From NCBI GenBank assembly GCA_016795065.1, contig JAEUIU010000002.1, positions 62,001-126,000 of the forward strand: a stretch of 64,000 nt of DNA, given 5' to 3'. The notes under the pieces are model-generated. The model made no database searches and had not been told where the DNA came from. It worked only from the letters and a program-made list of their open reading frames with translations. The stretch is from Phycisphaerae bacterium (lineage in GTDB: Bacteria > Planctomycetota > Phycisphaerae > Phycisphaerales > SM1A02). The position numbers and the translations under genes were made by a program. Below, one piece after another: positions 16,773 to 24,912 of the stretch. Within the stretch, counting starts at the first letter, position 1; every line of letters starts with the position of its first letter.

Positions 16773-17996
16773 GTGCCCGCATCGCCCCCCTCCCATTCCC
16801 ACGGCTCCCCAGCCGTGCCGGCGACACCGCTCACCCCCATCGTCGCCATCACGTTCCTCCTCTCGCTCGGGACGGGCATGCTTTGGAACGGGTTGCCCTT
16901 CGTCACCGAGAACGCCTTCGGCTATCAGCGGATCGACACCTACTGGCTCTCCGCGACGCAAGGTGTCTTCTACGTCCTCGCCGCCATGTTCGCCGGCCGC
17001 ATCACCCGCGCCGCCGAACGTCACGTCAGCCCGCGCGCCCTGCTGGCGATCGTCCTCCTCCTGCAGGGACTTCTCGCGCCGCTGATTCTTCTCCAGGTCA
17101 CACCCGCGGTCGTGTGGTTCATCGCCTGTGCCGTCAGCGCGACCTCCGCCTTGCAATGGCCGATCATCGAGAGTTACGTGACCGCCGGCCGCCCAGGTCG
17201 AGCGATGCGCTCTGCGATCGGCTGGTGGAACGTCGTATGGATGACCGCGACGCTCCTCTCCCTCGCCCTCACGGGCGTGATGATCGAGCACCTGGGTCCA
17301 ACGCTCGCCATCGGCATGCTCGGACCGGTCAACCTCCTCGCAACGGGCCTCCTCCTCTTCATCCACCGATCACCAGGAGAGCACCTTCACGACGAAAGTG
17401 AACCGGTCCCGGCCACGTATCGCTCCCAACTCGCAGCGGCCCGGGTGCTCCTGCCGCTGAGTTACGTCATCGTTGCCGCACTCGCCCCGCTCATGCCCTT
17501 CATCACCGGACCGCTTCACCTGCATGGCTCGATCGAAACCGTTGTCGCGTCGACCTGGCTCGGCGGTCGCCTCTGCGCCGCCGCCGTCCTCTGGCGCACG
17601 CACAGTTGGCACGGCCGATGGGCGACGCTTCTCATCGCCGGGGCCCTGATCGCCGGTGGGTTCGCCGCCGCGGTCCTGGCGACGTCGATCCCCGTCCTCA
17701 TCCTCGGCCTGGGAGCGTTCGGCGTTGGTCAAGGCATCATCTACTACGCCGCGATCTACTATGCCATGGCCGTCGGGAATGCGGGGGTCGATGCAGCCGG
17801 CACGCACGAAGCCCTCATCGGCCTTGGCTACTTCATCGGCCCCGCCCTTGGCCTTCTCTCGACCCTTGCCAGCGACAACGACATCGGCCGCAATCAGATC
17901 TTCGTCCTCGCGGTCTGGTCCCTCATGGGCCTGGCCGCAATCCCGGCCTCACGACCGTGGATCCGTGAGCGAGCCTCGAATCGCGCGGCCGGCTAG
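16773..17996 (+). CDS. MFS transporter
   Basis: A 407-residue integral membrane protein with about 11-12 hydrophobic helices (for example LLAIVLLLQGLLAPLILL, LLIAGALIAGGFAAAVLATS, LGLGAFGVGQGIIYYAAIYY). WNGLPFVTENAFGYQ and RITRAAERHVSPRALLAIV place it in a 12-TM major-facilitator-like pattern. The tRNA-Arg gene upstream rules out the longer open frame; GTG 16773 is the only sensible start. Substrate unknown. Its last 4 bp overlap the convergent esterase gene. Confidence 0.85.
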   Translation: MPASPPSHSHGSPAVPATPLTPIVAITFLLSLGTGMLWNGLPFVTENAFGYQRIDTYWLSATQGVFYVLAAMFAGRITRAAERHVSPRALLAIVLLLQGLLAPLILLQVTPAVVWFIACAVSATSALQWPIIESYVTAGRPGRAMRSAIGWWNVVWMTATLLSLALTGVMIEHLGPTLAIGMLGPVNLLATGLLLFIHRSPGEHLHDESEPVPATYRSQLAAARVLLPLSYVIVAALAPLMPFITGPLHLHGSIETVVASTWLGGRLCAAAVLWRTHSWHGRWATLLIAGALIAGGFAAAVLATSIPVLILGLGAFGVGQGIIYYAAIYYAMAVGNAGVDAAGTHEALIGLGYFIGPALGLLSTLASDNDIGRNQIFVLAVWSLMGLAAIPASRPWIRERASNRAAG

Positions 17997-19483
17997 TCCG
18001 CGGCTCTGCCCTCGGCACGTCCAGGCAGGGACATCATCCACTCCACCACGCTGGGCAGCATCGCCGTGACCACGAGTGTGTGGCCGTCATGCGGTGAGGC
18101 AACGAAGCGGACCGTCGCCCCAGCCGCCTTGCCCTGTTCCGCACTTGCCTGCATGCGGGCGATGGGAAAGAGCGGATCCAATCCACCGGCCACGATCATC
18201 GTCGGTGGCCACGACGTGTCCGGCGTTCCGCCCATGCCCGCCAGCATGGCCACAGCCGCGACACGTCCGGGGCGTAGCTCGGTGATGCTCCCGGCCGCCC
18301 CCGCCCCCATGCTGTGGCCGAGGAGGAAGACCCGATCCGGGTCAATCCCAGCGCAGAAGGTCATCTCCTCGACGATGGACTCGAAGACGACCGGCGTCAG
18401 CGCAAAGCTCGTCGTCGCCGGGGCGACCACGACGAACCCGTACTTCGCTGCGAGTCCCTTGAGTTGCCCTCCGCCATAGCCATCCATGAACATGCTCTCG
18501 TCGCCACCGGCGCCATGCAGGGCGATGAGAAGCGCTGGCCGCGATTCCTTGGTCAGCGATTCGGGCACGTAGACGCGGCAGGGAACATCAGCAGCGACCG
18601 CGCGGATCGTCCGCCAGAAGTCTCCCCGACGACCTTGCCATGGCGAGTCGCCACGACCGACCGCTGCAAGCTCTTCCGCGAGCTCGCGGACCAATTGGGC
18701 CGGATCGGCAAGGAACTGGCTACTTCGAGAGTTCGACGGCGTCGAAGTCAGGAGTTTCAACCGCGAAGCGAGCGTAGCTCGATCCCGCTCGCGGCCGGCG
18801 CCGGACTTCTCGAGGGCGTCGAGCTCAGCGCCAAACCGCTTGGCAATCGCGTCTGGGTGCTCGCCCAACACAGCGATGCGACCGATCGGGCGCTCGAAGC
18901 TGGTGCCTTCGCAACGCAGGATGAACCGGTACGACCCGCTCGGCAGATCGGGACCATCCCCGAGTCGAATCGAGCAGGTGCCAACAGCCGTCACGGGAAC
19001 ATCCACCGACCAGGACGCGGCCATCGCGTCGGACCGCACCACAACCCGCTGGCGAAGTTCGTTCGCGCCTTCGCGCCGTCCGCGGCGATCGACCAGCTCG
19101 ACGATCGGCTCCGAACCCTTCAGCATCCAGCGCGGCGTGATCTCCCAGCGCCCGGCGAGCACGGCCCCAATGCGCCTCTCCTCCTCGGGATTCGCAGCGG
19201 CGATCGACACCGTGAGAGCGTTCAGCTTCTCCATGGCCCTCGCCATGTCCGCGCCGAAGAAGAGCATGGTGACTGCGTCAAACGCATGGTTCACTTCCTC
19301 GCGCCGCTCGGTGGTCCACGACGGAAGCCGTTCCGTTGCCACCCTGTCGAACCCTAGATAGGCCCGGGCCATTTCCTCGCGGGTCACCGGCGCGGCAGCC
19401 GGTGCACGCTTGCCCTCTCGAGCGGGCGCCTGAAGAAGAAGCGATGCCAACAGGAAAGCCTGAGCCGCGACCGTACCAATCAT
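17993..19483 (-). CDS. Secreted alpha/beta-hydrolase (esterase/depolymerase-like)
   Basis: A 496-residue protein with an N-terminal hydrophobic signal (MIGTVAAQAFLLASLLLQA). The first 280 residues are poorly conserved helical and beta sequence of unknown role. From about residue 320 there is an alpha/beta-hydrolase of the polyhydroxybutyrate depolymerase/LpqC type: ALHGAGGDESMF (oxyanion region), nucleophile in LLGHSMGAGAAG, acid in VAGGLDPLFP and His in SPHDGHTLV. The substrate is uncertain. It is the last gene of a four-gene operon: its ATG overlaps the photolyase stop by 4 bp. Confidence 0.85.
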   Translation of the reverse strand: MIGTVAAQAFLLASLLLQAPAREGKRAPAAAPVTREEMARAYLGFDRVATERLPSWTTERREEVNHAFDAVTMLFFGADMARAMEKLNALTVSIAAANPEEERRIGAVLAGRWEITPRWMLKGSEPIVELVDRRGRREGANELRQRVVVRSDAMAASWSVDVPVTAVGTCSIRLGDGPDLPSGSYRFILRCEGTSFERPIGRIAVLGEHPDAIAKRFGAELDALEKSGAGRERDRATLASRLKLLTSTPSNSRSSQFLADPAQLVRELAEELAAVGRGDSPWQGRRGDFWRTIRAVAADVPCRVYVPESLTKESRPALLIALHGAGGDESMFMDGYGGGQLKGLAAKYGFVVVAPATTSFALTPVVFESIVEEMTFCAGIDPDRVFLLGHSMGAGAAGSITELRPGRVAAVAMLAGMGGTPDTSWPPTMIVAGGLDPLFPIARMQASAEQGKAAGATVRFVASPHDGHTLVVTAMLPSVVEWMMSLPGRAEGRAAD

Positions 19484-20919
19484 TCGTTCGACTCCCGTTC
19501 AAGAGAGACCACCGCAAGCGCGTCCATCGCTCGCTGCCGGGCGATGCCGTGATCGACGATCGGTTTGGGGTAGTGCTCCCCGAGCCGGACTCCAGCGGCG
19601 GAGAGGACCGCTGGCGGTGCCTCCCATGGCGCATGAATCCACGCAGTGGGCATTTTCGCAAGCTCGGGTACCCATGCCCGGACGTACGCTCCGTCCGCGT
19701 CAAACTTCTTCCCTTGGAGGACCGGATTGAAGACCCGAAAATAAGGCGCCGCATCCGCGCCTGAACCGGCGCTCCATTGCCAGCCGAGCGAGTTGTTAGC
19801 CAGGTCGGCGTCGACGAGCGTCTCCCAGAACCACGTCGCACCCTCTTGCCACGGCAGGAGCAGGTGCTTGACGAGAAAACTCGCGACGACCATGCGCACG
19901 CGGTTGTGCATCCAGCCGATCCGCCAGAGTTGTCGCATGCCTGCGTCGACGATCGGGTAGCCGGTCTGCCCGCGCTGCCAGGCTCGCAGCGCCGTCGGAT
20001 CGTTTCGCCACGGGAAGCGGGCGTACTCACTTCGCAATGGCTGGCTCTCGGTATGCGGGAAGTGAAGCAGGACGTTGTGGGCAAACTCCCGCCAGAGCAG
20101 CTCGGCCCGGAATTTCTCGGCATGGCTTGTGAACGACGGGTCGTTGCGCCGCCGGATCGCGTCACCGACGGTATGCCAGATCCGTCGCGGCGAGATCTCG
20201 CCGAAGTGAAGGTGTGGGGAGAGGCCTGACGTGCCGAGAACATGGGGTTGATCGCGTTCGGTGGAATACGTTTCGATCGGCCCGGCAAGGAATCGTCGTA
20301 ACCGCTCCGCAGCACCCTCACCGCCCGGCGTCCACCAGGATGGAAACTCCCTCGCCCAAGGCAGCGAAGGCAGCAGACCGAACGAATCGAGATGCTCGCC
20401 GCCCGGCCACCGCGACGGCGCCCGAAGCTCGGGGGCCTTTTTCGGTCGATCAGGCGGATCCATCGCCCGCAGCGCTCTCGCGAAGGGCGTGTAGACCTGA
20501 TAGGGCCGCCCGGAACCGGTACGAAGCGCATCCAAAGGGAAAAGCGTCGCCCCCTCGACCTCCTCGAAGGCGACGCCGCGTTCGGCAAGCACCGCGCGCA
20601 CTCGCGTGACGTCCACATGCGGCTCGTAGCGCCGACTCGTCACCACGCGGCTCGCTCCCGTCGCGCTGGCCACGTCAAGAATCGTCTCGGCGGTCGGCCC
20701 CTGGCGCAACACCAGACGACTTCCCATCGAACGTAATCGCTCCCCCAACCATCCGAGCGAATGGTGAAGCCACCAGCGGCTCGCCCCGCCCGGCGCCCAC
20801 GGGGCCTCCTCGTCGGGGGCGTGGACAAACAACGGTATGACCTCGTCGTCGGCGGAACGCAGGAGCGCCGGCGCGTCATCGACACGAAGGTCCTGGCGAT
20901 ACCAGAGGATCGTCGTCAT
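19480..20919 (-). CDS. phrB: Deoxyribodipyrimidine photolyase (class I CPD type)
   Basis: A 479-residue flavoprotein that repairs cyclobutane pyrimidine dimers with blue light. The N-terminal antenna-binding Rossmann domain begins MTTILWYRQDLRVDDAPAL. The FAD domain shows YSTERDQPHVLGTSGLSPHLHFGEISPR-type motifs, TGYPIVDAGMRQLWRIGWMHNRVRM, WQEGATWFWETLVDADLANN and NPVLQGKKFDADGAYVRAW, all diagnostic. Length is normal. It overlaps the upstream epimerase gene and the downstream esterase gene by 4 bp each (ATGA), so it is translated within a tightly coupled operon that also encodes a second, different photolyase-family protein. Confidence 0.95.
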   Translation of the reverse strand: MTTILWYRQDLRVDDAPALLRSADDEVIPLFVHAPDEEAPWAPGGASRWWLHHSLGWLGERLRSMGSRLVLRQGPTAETILDVASATGASRVVTSRRYEPHVDVTRVRAVLAERGVAFEEVEGATLFPLDALRTGSGRPYQVYTPFARALRAMDPPDRPKKAPELRAPSRWPGGEHLDSFGLLPSLPWAREFPSWWTPGGEGAAERLRRFLAGPIETYSTERDQPHVLGTSGLSPHLHFGEISPRRIWHTVGDAIRRRNDPSFTSHAEKFRAELLWREFAHNVLLHFPHTESQPLRSEYARFPWRNDPTALRAWQRGQTGYPIVDAGMRQLWRIGWMHNRVRMVVASFLVKHLLLPWQEGATWFWETLVDADLANNSLGWQWSAGSGADAAPYFRVFNPVLQGKKFDADGAYVRAWVPELAKMPTAWIHAPWEAPPAVLSAAGVRLGEHYPKPIVDHGIARQRAMDALAVVSLERESNE

Positions 20920-22358
20920 GCCCGCGTCTCCATCACACCCACCTCCGACCCGACGCCAGGGAAGCGACCCAACTCATGGCGAAGGGCCGGCTCGAGCGAC
21001 GGCCAATCGAAACGGAATCCCGCGTCGAGGAGTCGGGCCGGCCGCACCATCGCCCCTGCGAGAAGGAGCTCTCGGCCCATTTCGCCGAAGATTGCGCGAA
21101 CCATGAATGCGGGCAAGGGAGCGAACGCGGGTCGCCGCAAGACGCGCCCGAGGACCGCAGCAAAGGCACGTTGTGACAGCGACTCCGGCGCGACCGCGTT
21201 GTAGGCACCCTCCATCGCAGGTCGCACGATCGCGAAGAGGATCGTCGCCAGCAGGTCATCGATCGCAATCCACGAGACCCCCTGCCGCCCGCGCCCAATC
21301 GGTCCGCCGAGACCGAACTGAAAGGGCGTGAGCATTGCCTGCAGCGCACCGCCCGCCGATGCGAGCACCATGCCGATGCGAGGGTGGACCACCCGAATCC
21401 CGGCCGCGCGGGCCGGATCGGCCGCGGCTTCCCATTCGGCGCAGACATCGGCCAGGAATCCGTTCCCGCGCGAACTCGTCTCGGTGACGATCGCGTCGGG
21501 CCGGTCGCCGTAGTAGCCGATCGCCGAGGCGCTCAAAAACACCGAAGGGGGACGCTTCAGGCTGGCGAGCGTACGAGCGAGAAGTTCCGTGCCTCGAATG
21601 CGGCTCTCTCGAATGCTCCGCTTCTTCGAGGCGGTCCAGCGGGCCGCGATCGATTCGCCTGCGAGGTGCACGACCGCGTCGACGCCCTCAATCGCTTCCG
21701 AATCAACCGTGCCTCGTTCGACGTCCCACAGAACGTCCCCGGGGCGACCTTTCCGACGCACGATCCGTCGGACACGATGCCCTCCCGTGGTGAGAAAGGC
21801 ACAGAGCGCCGAACCGACCAACCCCGTCGCGCCGCTCACGGCGATCGTCAGCGGCTGGCCGCTCAACTCCTCGTGACGCTGAAGGTCGCGGCGCGTTCGT
21901 TCATGGCGCCAGCGAAACATCCTCACCAATTGCCGACGCACAAGACCTGCCCCGAGACCTCCGAGGGGACCGAAGGGCAACTGGTACTCGATGCGATCAT
22001 CAAGCCGCGCCGTGGGCAATCCGTCCAGCCCCAACGCCCCAGCCTCAAAGCCGTGCCGATGTCGCCAATGCGGAAAAGGACCTCGGATCATCCGATCGAC
22101 GAAAGACTCGCCTTCGCGGACCTCCTCGTGGATCGCTTCGATTGTCGAGCGAAACCCGACGCCAAGCGGAACGCTCAGCCGGGCGATCGCACCGTTCTCC
22201 ATATGCTCGACCGATTGAAGCACGCGCACCCCGGACCACCCCGGAACGAGTCGTTCGAGAGCCCCCGGGCGAAGGTGCCAGGCCGCCAACGACGCGCGAG
22301 CGACGTGGACCGTCGTACTGGCCTCGAACGTTCGGATGGGAATCCTCGGGGTACTCAC
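20916..22358 (-). CDS. SRPBCC domain fused to TIGR01777-type NAD-dependent epimerase
   Basis: A 480-residue fusion. Residues 1-160 read as an SRPBCC/START-like ligand-binding domain (FEASTTVHVARASLAAWHLRPGAL..., GPFPHWRHRH). From about 170 it is an extended SDR of the TIGR01777 (YfcH) family with the dinucleotide motif VSGATGLVGSALCAFL, HLAGESIAARW, SASAIGYYGD and RIGMVLASAGGAL. Such two-domain forms are common in bacteria carrying photolyases, and the catalytic role is unknown. It sits between two photolyase-type genes and overlaps both by 4 bp, which strengthens a link to light or DNA repair chemistry, or to flavin/chromophore handling (inference). Confidence 0.9.
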   Translation of the reverse strand: MSTPRIPIRTFEASTTVHVARASLAAWHLRPGALERLVPGWSGVRVLQSVEHMENGAIARLSVPLGVGFRSTIEAIHEEVREGESFVDRMIRGPFPHWRHRHGFEAGALGLDGLPTARLDDRIEYQLPFGPLGGLGAGLVRRQLVRMFRWRHERTRRDLQRHEELSGQPLTIAVSGATGLVGSALCAFLTTGGHRVRRIVRRKGRPGDVLWDVERGTVDSEAIEGVDAVVHLAGESIAARWTASKKRSIRESRIRGTELLARTLASLKRPPSVFLSASAIGYYGDRPDAIVTETSSRGNGFLADVCAEWEAAADPARAAGIRVVHPRIGMVLASAGGALQAMLTPFQFGLGGPIGRGRQGVSWIAIDDLLATILFAIVRPAMEGAYNAVAPESLSQRAFAAVLGRVLRRPAFAPLPAFMVRAIFGEMGRELLLAGAMVRPARLLDAGFRFDWPSLEPALRHELGRFPGVGSEVGVMETRA

Positions 22359-24172
22359 GTGGACAGGCTATCAGCCGCGGGCAACGGCCTCGCCGAGCAG
22401 GCGGCATTCGCATCTTCCGAGACAACCAGATTCCTGGTGAGGAGTGCCGAGCGAAGTCCTTGGGGAGAGAGACGCTCACCTCGCACGAGAACGTCGCGAA
22501 CATGCACGACCACCTGACGGTCGGATGCTCGCTGTGCGGCGGGGTAAGCGTTCCTCGCCGAAACCTCCTTGCCGCTGGCAAATTGCCGGTGCAGCGCCGC
22601 GATCGGGCAATCCGACGCGGGATCAAAGGCACACTCTCCGCAATAGTCGCTGATCGCAGCGATGCGTGTGGCGTCCGCAACGGCCGGCGCCTCGGCCATC
22701 AGGTCTCCGGTCGCCCACGTCGAGAGGCCCAGAACATTCGGTTCGACGACCCAGTCGTAGGCGTCGACATAAGCGGCCCAGAACCAATCGGTCAGCTCGC
22801 GAGGATGGACGCCCAGAAGCGTTGCGATGTTCGCCAGCACGGTCTGCCTGGTGACCTGATGACTCCAGCCTTCGGCCCACACATCCGCAACCACTCGATC
22901 GAGACAGGCCAATCCACTCCGCTTGCCCCAATAGGCAAGGGGAAGCGGCTCCGTCGCCTCGAGCGCGTTGGGGCAGGCCCCACCATTGAGCCCGGCCGGA
23001 GCCGCACTCACCATCAACGCCGTGGTCCAAGCCTGGCCGCGCATCCGACCATAGCCGCCATCGCCTGGTGAGGACGCGATCGGGGCGGAGTCTGCGAGGC
23101 CGCGCCGGAACCCGTCGGTTGACCGATGCACGTGGCGAACGAACTCCCGCCAGCCAAGCACGTGTCGAACAAACGCCTCTCGGCTCGACAATGGGAGGTT
23201 CGAGCGAAGCGAAACGGCGACCAGGGTCTTTGGAAGGATGCGACCGATGTTGAGGAGGGGTGACAGACGAACGTGGAAGAGTCCCCGACTGAGCGAACTC
23301 ATCGCTGAGTCGTAGCGGCCAGCGTGTGGCAGGCAGGCATCGATGGCCCACATCCATTGCCGCCTGACCTCCGACCGCGTCGCTGGAATCGCCCCGATGT
23401 CGAGTGTTCCCGGGTGACGAGAGAAGCGTGTGAGGATCTCGGCCTCGACCTCGTCACGAAGCGAGGTCCGGCGGAATCGAAGCGGTCGGGGTGCCTCAGG
23501 CTCCTGGTTCCACGATTGCGAAATGCCCTCGTTCAAGATGTATGAACCGCCAACGGGAAGACCGTTCTCCATCAGGATCCCGGTCCGCTCGCGCACTCGG
23601 CGGTAAAAGGCCTCCAGACGGAAGGGCGGTCGACCAGCCGCGTCGAAGTCCTCATCGGTGGTCAGGAACATCCGATTGGGAACGAGCGTCAACAGCCCCT
23701 TGGCGACCAGCGGTGCCATCTCAGCCCGCATCTCCCATTCCGCGGGCTCCATCATCAGGAGTGGCTCCCCAATGCCCATCGGGGAGGCAACCTCCGTCGC
23801 TGGTGCCACACCGGTCAGCGATCTCGCCTGAGAGCTCCGACCTCGCTCCGAACGGAGGAACGCCGACACGGCATCTCCAATCGCGACCTCCGTGGCAAGG
23901 TACCGAACGGCAACGCCCCGGTTGGCCTGTTCGATCGCGAAGGATCGCTGATTGAGGAGAATCGTGGCGATCCTCTGCCGGTGATAGGGGCGGCGGCGGA
24001 GCCACTCACCGCTTTCCACCATCAGAATTCCCGCCTTCCGTGGCGGGACGTCGGCGAGGGGACCGACTTCGTCGGTCAATTGGTCCGGAAGGACAACCAC
24101 CCACTGCCTGGTGGGTTCGCCAGCGCGCTCGGCCCGAGCAGCCTTCGCGAGCGTCGACTGAAAAACGTGCAC
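22355..24172 (-). CDS. FeS-type photolyase/cryptochrome-related protein
   Basis: A 605-residue member of the deoxyribodipyrimidine photolyase-related family (FeS-BCP, prokaryotic (6-4) photolyases such as Agrobacterium PhrB). It starts with the typical VVVLPDQLTDEVGPL antenna-domain region. WQ/WREFVRHVH (GWREFVRHVHRSTDGFR), HQVTRQTVLANIATLLGV and YDWVVEPNVLGLSTWATGD match FAD-domain motifs. The four iron-sulfur ligands are visible: Cys in RSGLACLDRVV, two in SDYCGECAFDP and one in ASDCPIAALH. The start is GTG 24172. It is the first gene of a four-gene operon. The divergent isomerase gene starts 57 bp away. Expected activity is light-driven repair of (6-4) photoproducts; a sensory role is possible. 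Confidence 0.9.
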   Translation of the reverse strand: MHVFQSTLAKAARAERAGEPTRQWVVVLPDQLTDEVGPLADVPPRKAGILMVESGEWLRRRPYHRQRIATILLNQRSFAIEQANRGVAVRYLATEVAIGDAVSAFLRSERGRSSQARSLTGVAPATEVASPMGIGEPLLMMEPAEWEMRAEMAPLVAKGLLTLVPNRMFLTTDEDFDAAGRPPFRLEAFYRRVRERTGILMENGLPVGGSYILNEGISQSWNQEPEAPRPLRFRRTSLRDEVEAEILTRFSRHPGTLDIGAIPATRSEVRRQWMWAIDACLPHAGRYDSAMSSLSRGLFHVRLSPLLNIGRILPKTLVAVSLRSNLPLSSREAFVRHVLGWREFVRHVHRSTDGFRRGLADSAPIASSPGDGGYGRMRGQAWTTALMVSAAPAGLNGGACPNALEATEPLPLAYWGKRSGLACLDRVVADVWAEGWSHQVTRQTVLANIATLLGVHPRELTDWFWAAYVDAYDWVVEPNVLGLSTWATGDLMAEAPAVADATRIAAISDYCGECAFDPASDCPIAALHRQFASGKEVSARNAYPAAQRASDRQVVVHVRDVLVRGERLSPQGLRSALLTRNLVVSEDANAACSARPLPAADSLST

Positions 24173-24215
24173 GCCCGCGTTTCGTCATTCAACGGAGAGT
24201 GGATTCGGCGGTCCG

Positions 24216-24221
24216 TATACT
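24216..24221 (+). promoter_or_regulatory. Candidate -10 (TATACT), leaderless start
   Basis: TATACT lies eight bases before GTG 24230 of the SIS-domain gene, in the 57-bp divergent gap. No Shine-Dalgarno is present. Confidence 0.5.
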
Positions 24222-24229
24222 CCGCTCCC

Positions 24230-24859
24230 GTGCCGAGCCATCCTCTTCACCCCCCCCGTCTCACCCCCCGTGGAGCGGCCGGTCGCATTGCGATGGCCAA
24301 AGCCGCCGTCGCCGCCTTGGATGGGCAGATCCCAATCATCGACCGAATGGCCGAGGAGATCGCCCAGCGGCTGGCGGCCGGAGGCACCCTCTACACCGCT
24401 GGAAACGGGGGCTCGGCCGCAGAAGCCCTCCACTTGGCTGAGGAGTTGGTCGGGCGCTACCGGTCCAACCGCCCTCCCCTGCGAGCCATTTGCCTCGCAG
24501 CCGATCCAACGGGGCTCACCTGCATCGCGAACGATTTCGGCTTTGAGAACGTCTTCGCCCGCCCCTGTGAGGCCTTCCTGACCCCGGCGGACGTGCTCGT
24601 TCTCTTTTCGACCAGCGGTCGGAGTCCCAACATCACCCGCGCCGCTGCAGTCGCGAAGGGCAAGGGGAGTTTGGTGATCGGACTTCTCGGAGGCGATGGC
24701 GGAGAAACCGTCCGGCAATGCGACGTCGCGGTCGTCGTTGCGGCCGCCGCTGGCGTGCCGCCCTTCGATTCGGCTGCGGTGCAGGAGGCCCATCAGGTCG
24801 TTCTGCACATCCTCTGCGAACGACTCGAGACCGAGCAGCGGGCTCCGAGCGATGTCTGA
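24230..24859 (+). CDS. gmhA: SIS-domain phosphoheptose isomerase-like protein
   Basis: A 209-residue protein from GTG 24230 (or 188 from ATG 24293). GNGGSAAEALHLAEELVGRY (58-77) and STSGRSPN (127-134) are the sugar-phosphate-binding motifs of GmhA, which converts sedoheptulose 7-phosphate to D-glycero-manno-heptose 7-phosphate for lipopolysaccharide heptose. The catalytic pair is likely Glu in HLAEE and His in QVVLHIL. The TATACT box just before GTG 24230 supports that start as leaderless. The gene stands alone, so pathway partners are not visible. Confidence 0.82.
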   Translation: MPSHPLHPPRLTPRGAAGRIAMAKAAVAALDGQIPIIDRMAEEIAQRLAAGGTLYTAGNGGSAAEALHLAEELVGRYRSNRPPLRAICLAADPTGLTCIANDFGFENVFARPCEAFLTPADVLVLFSTSGRSPNITRAAAVAKGKGSLVIGLLGGDGGETVRQCDVAVVVAAAAGVPPFDSAAVQEAHQVVLHILCERLETEQRAPSDV

Positions 24860-24912
24860 CCACGCACGCCCCTGCAGATGACCCCCTTGATGACCCACTT
24901 CGGGCCCTCTCC

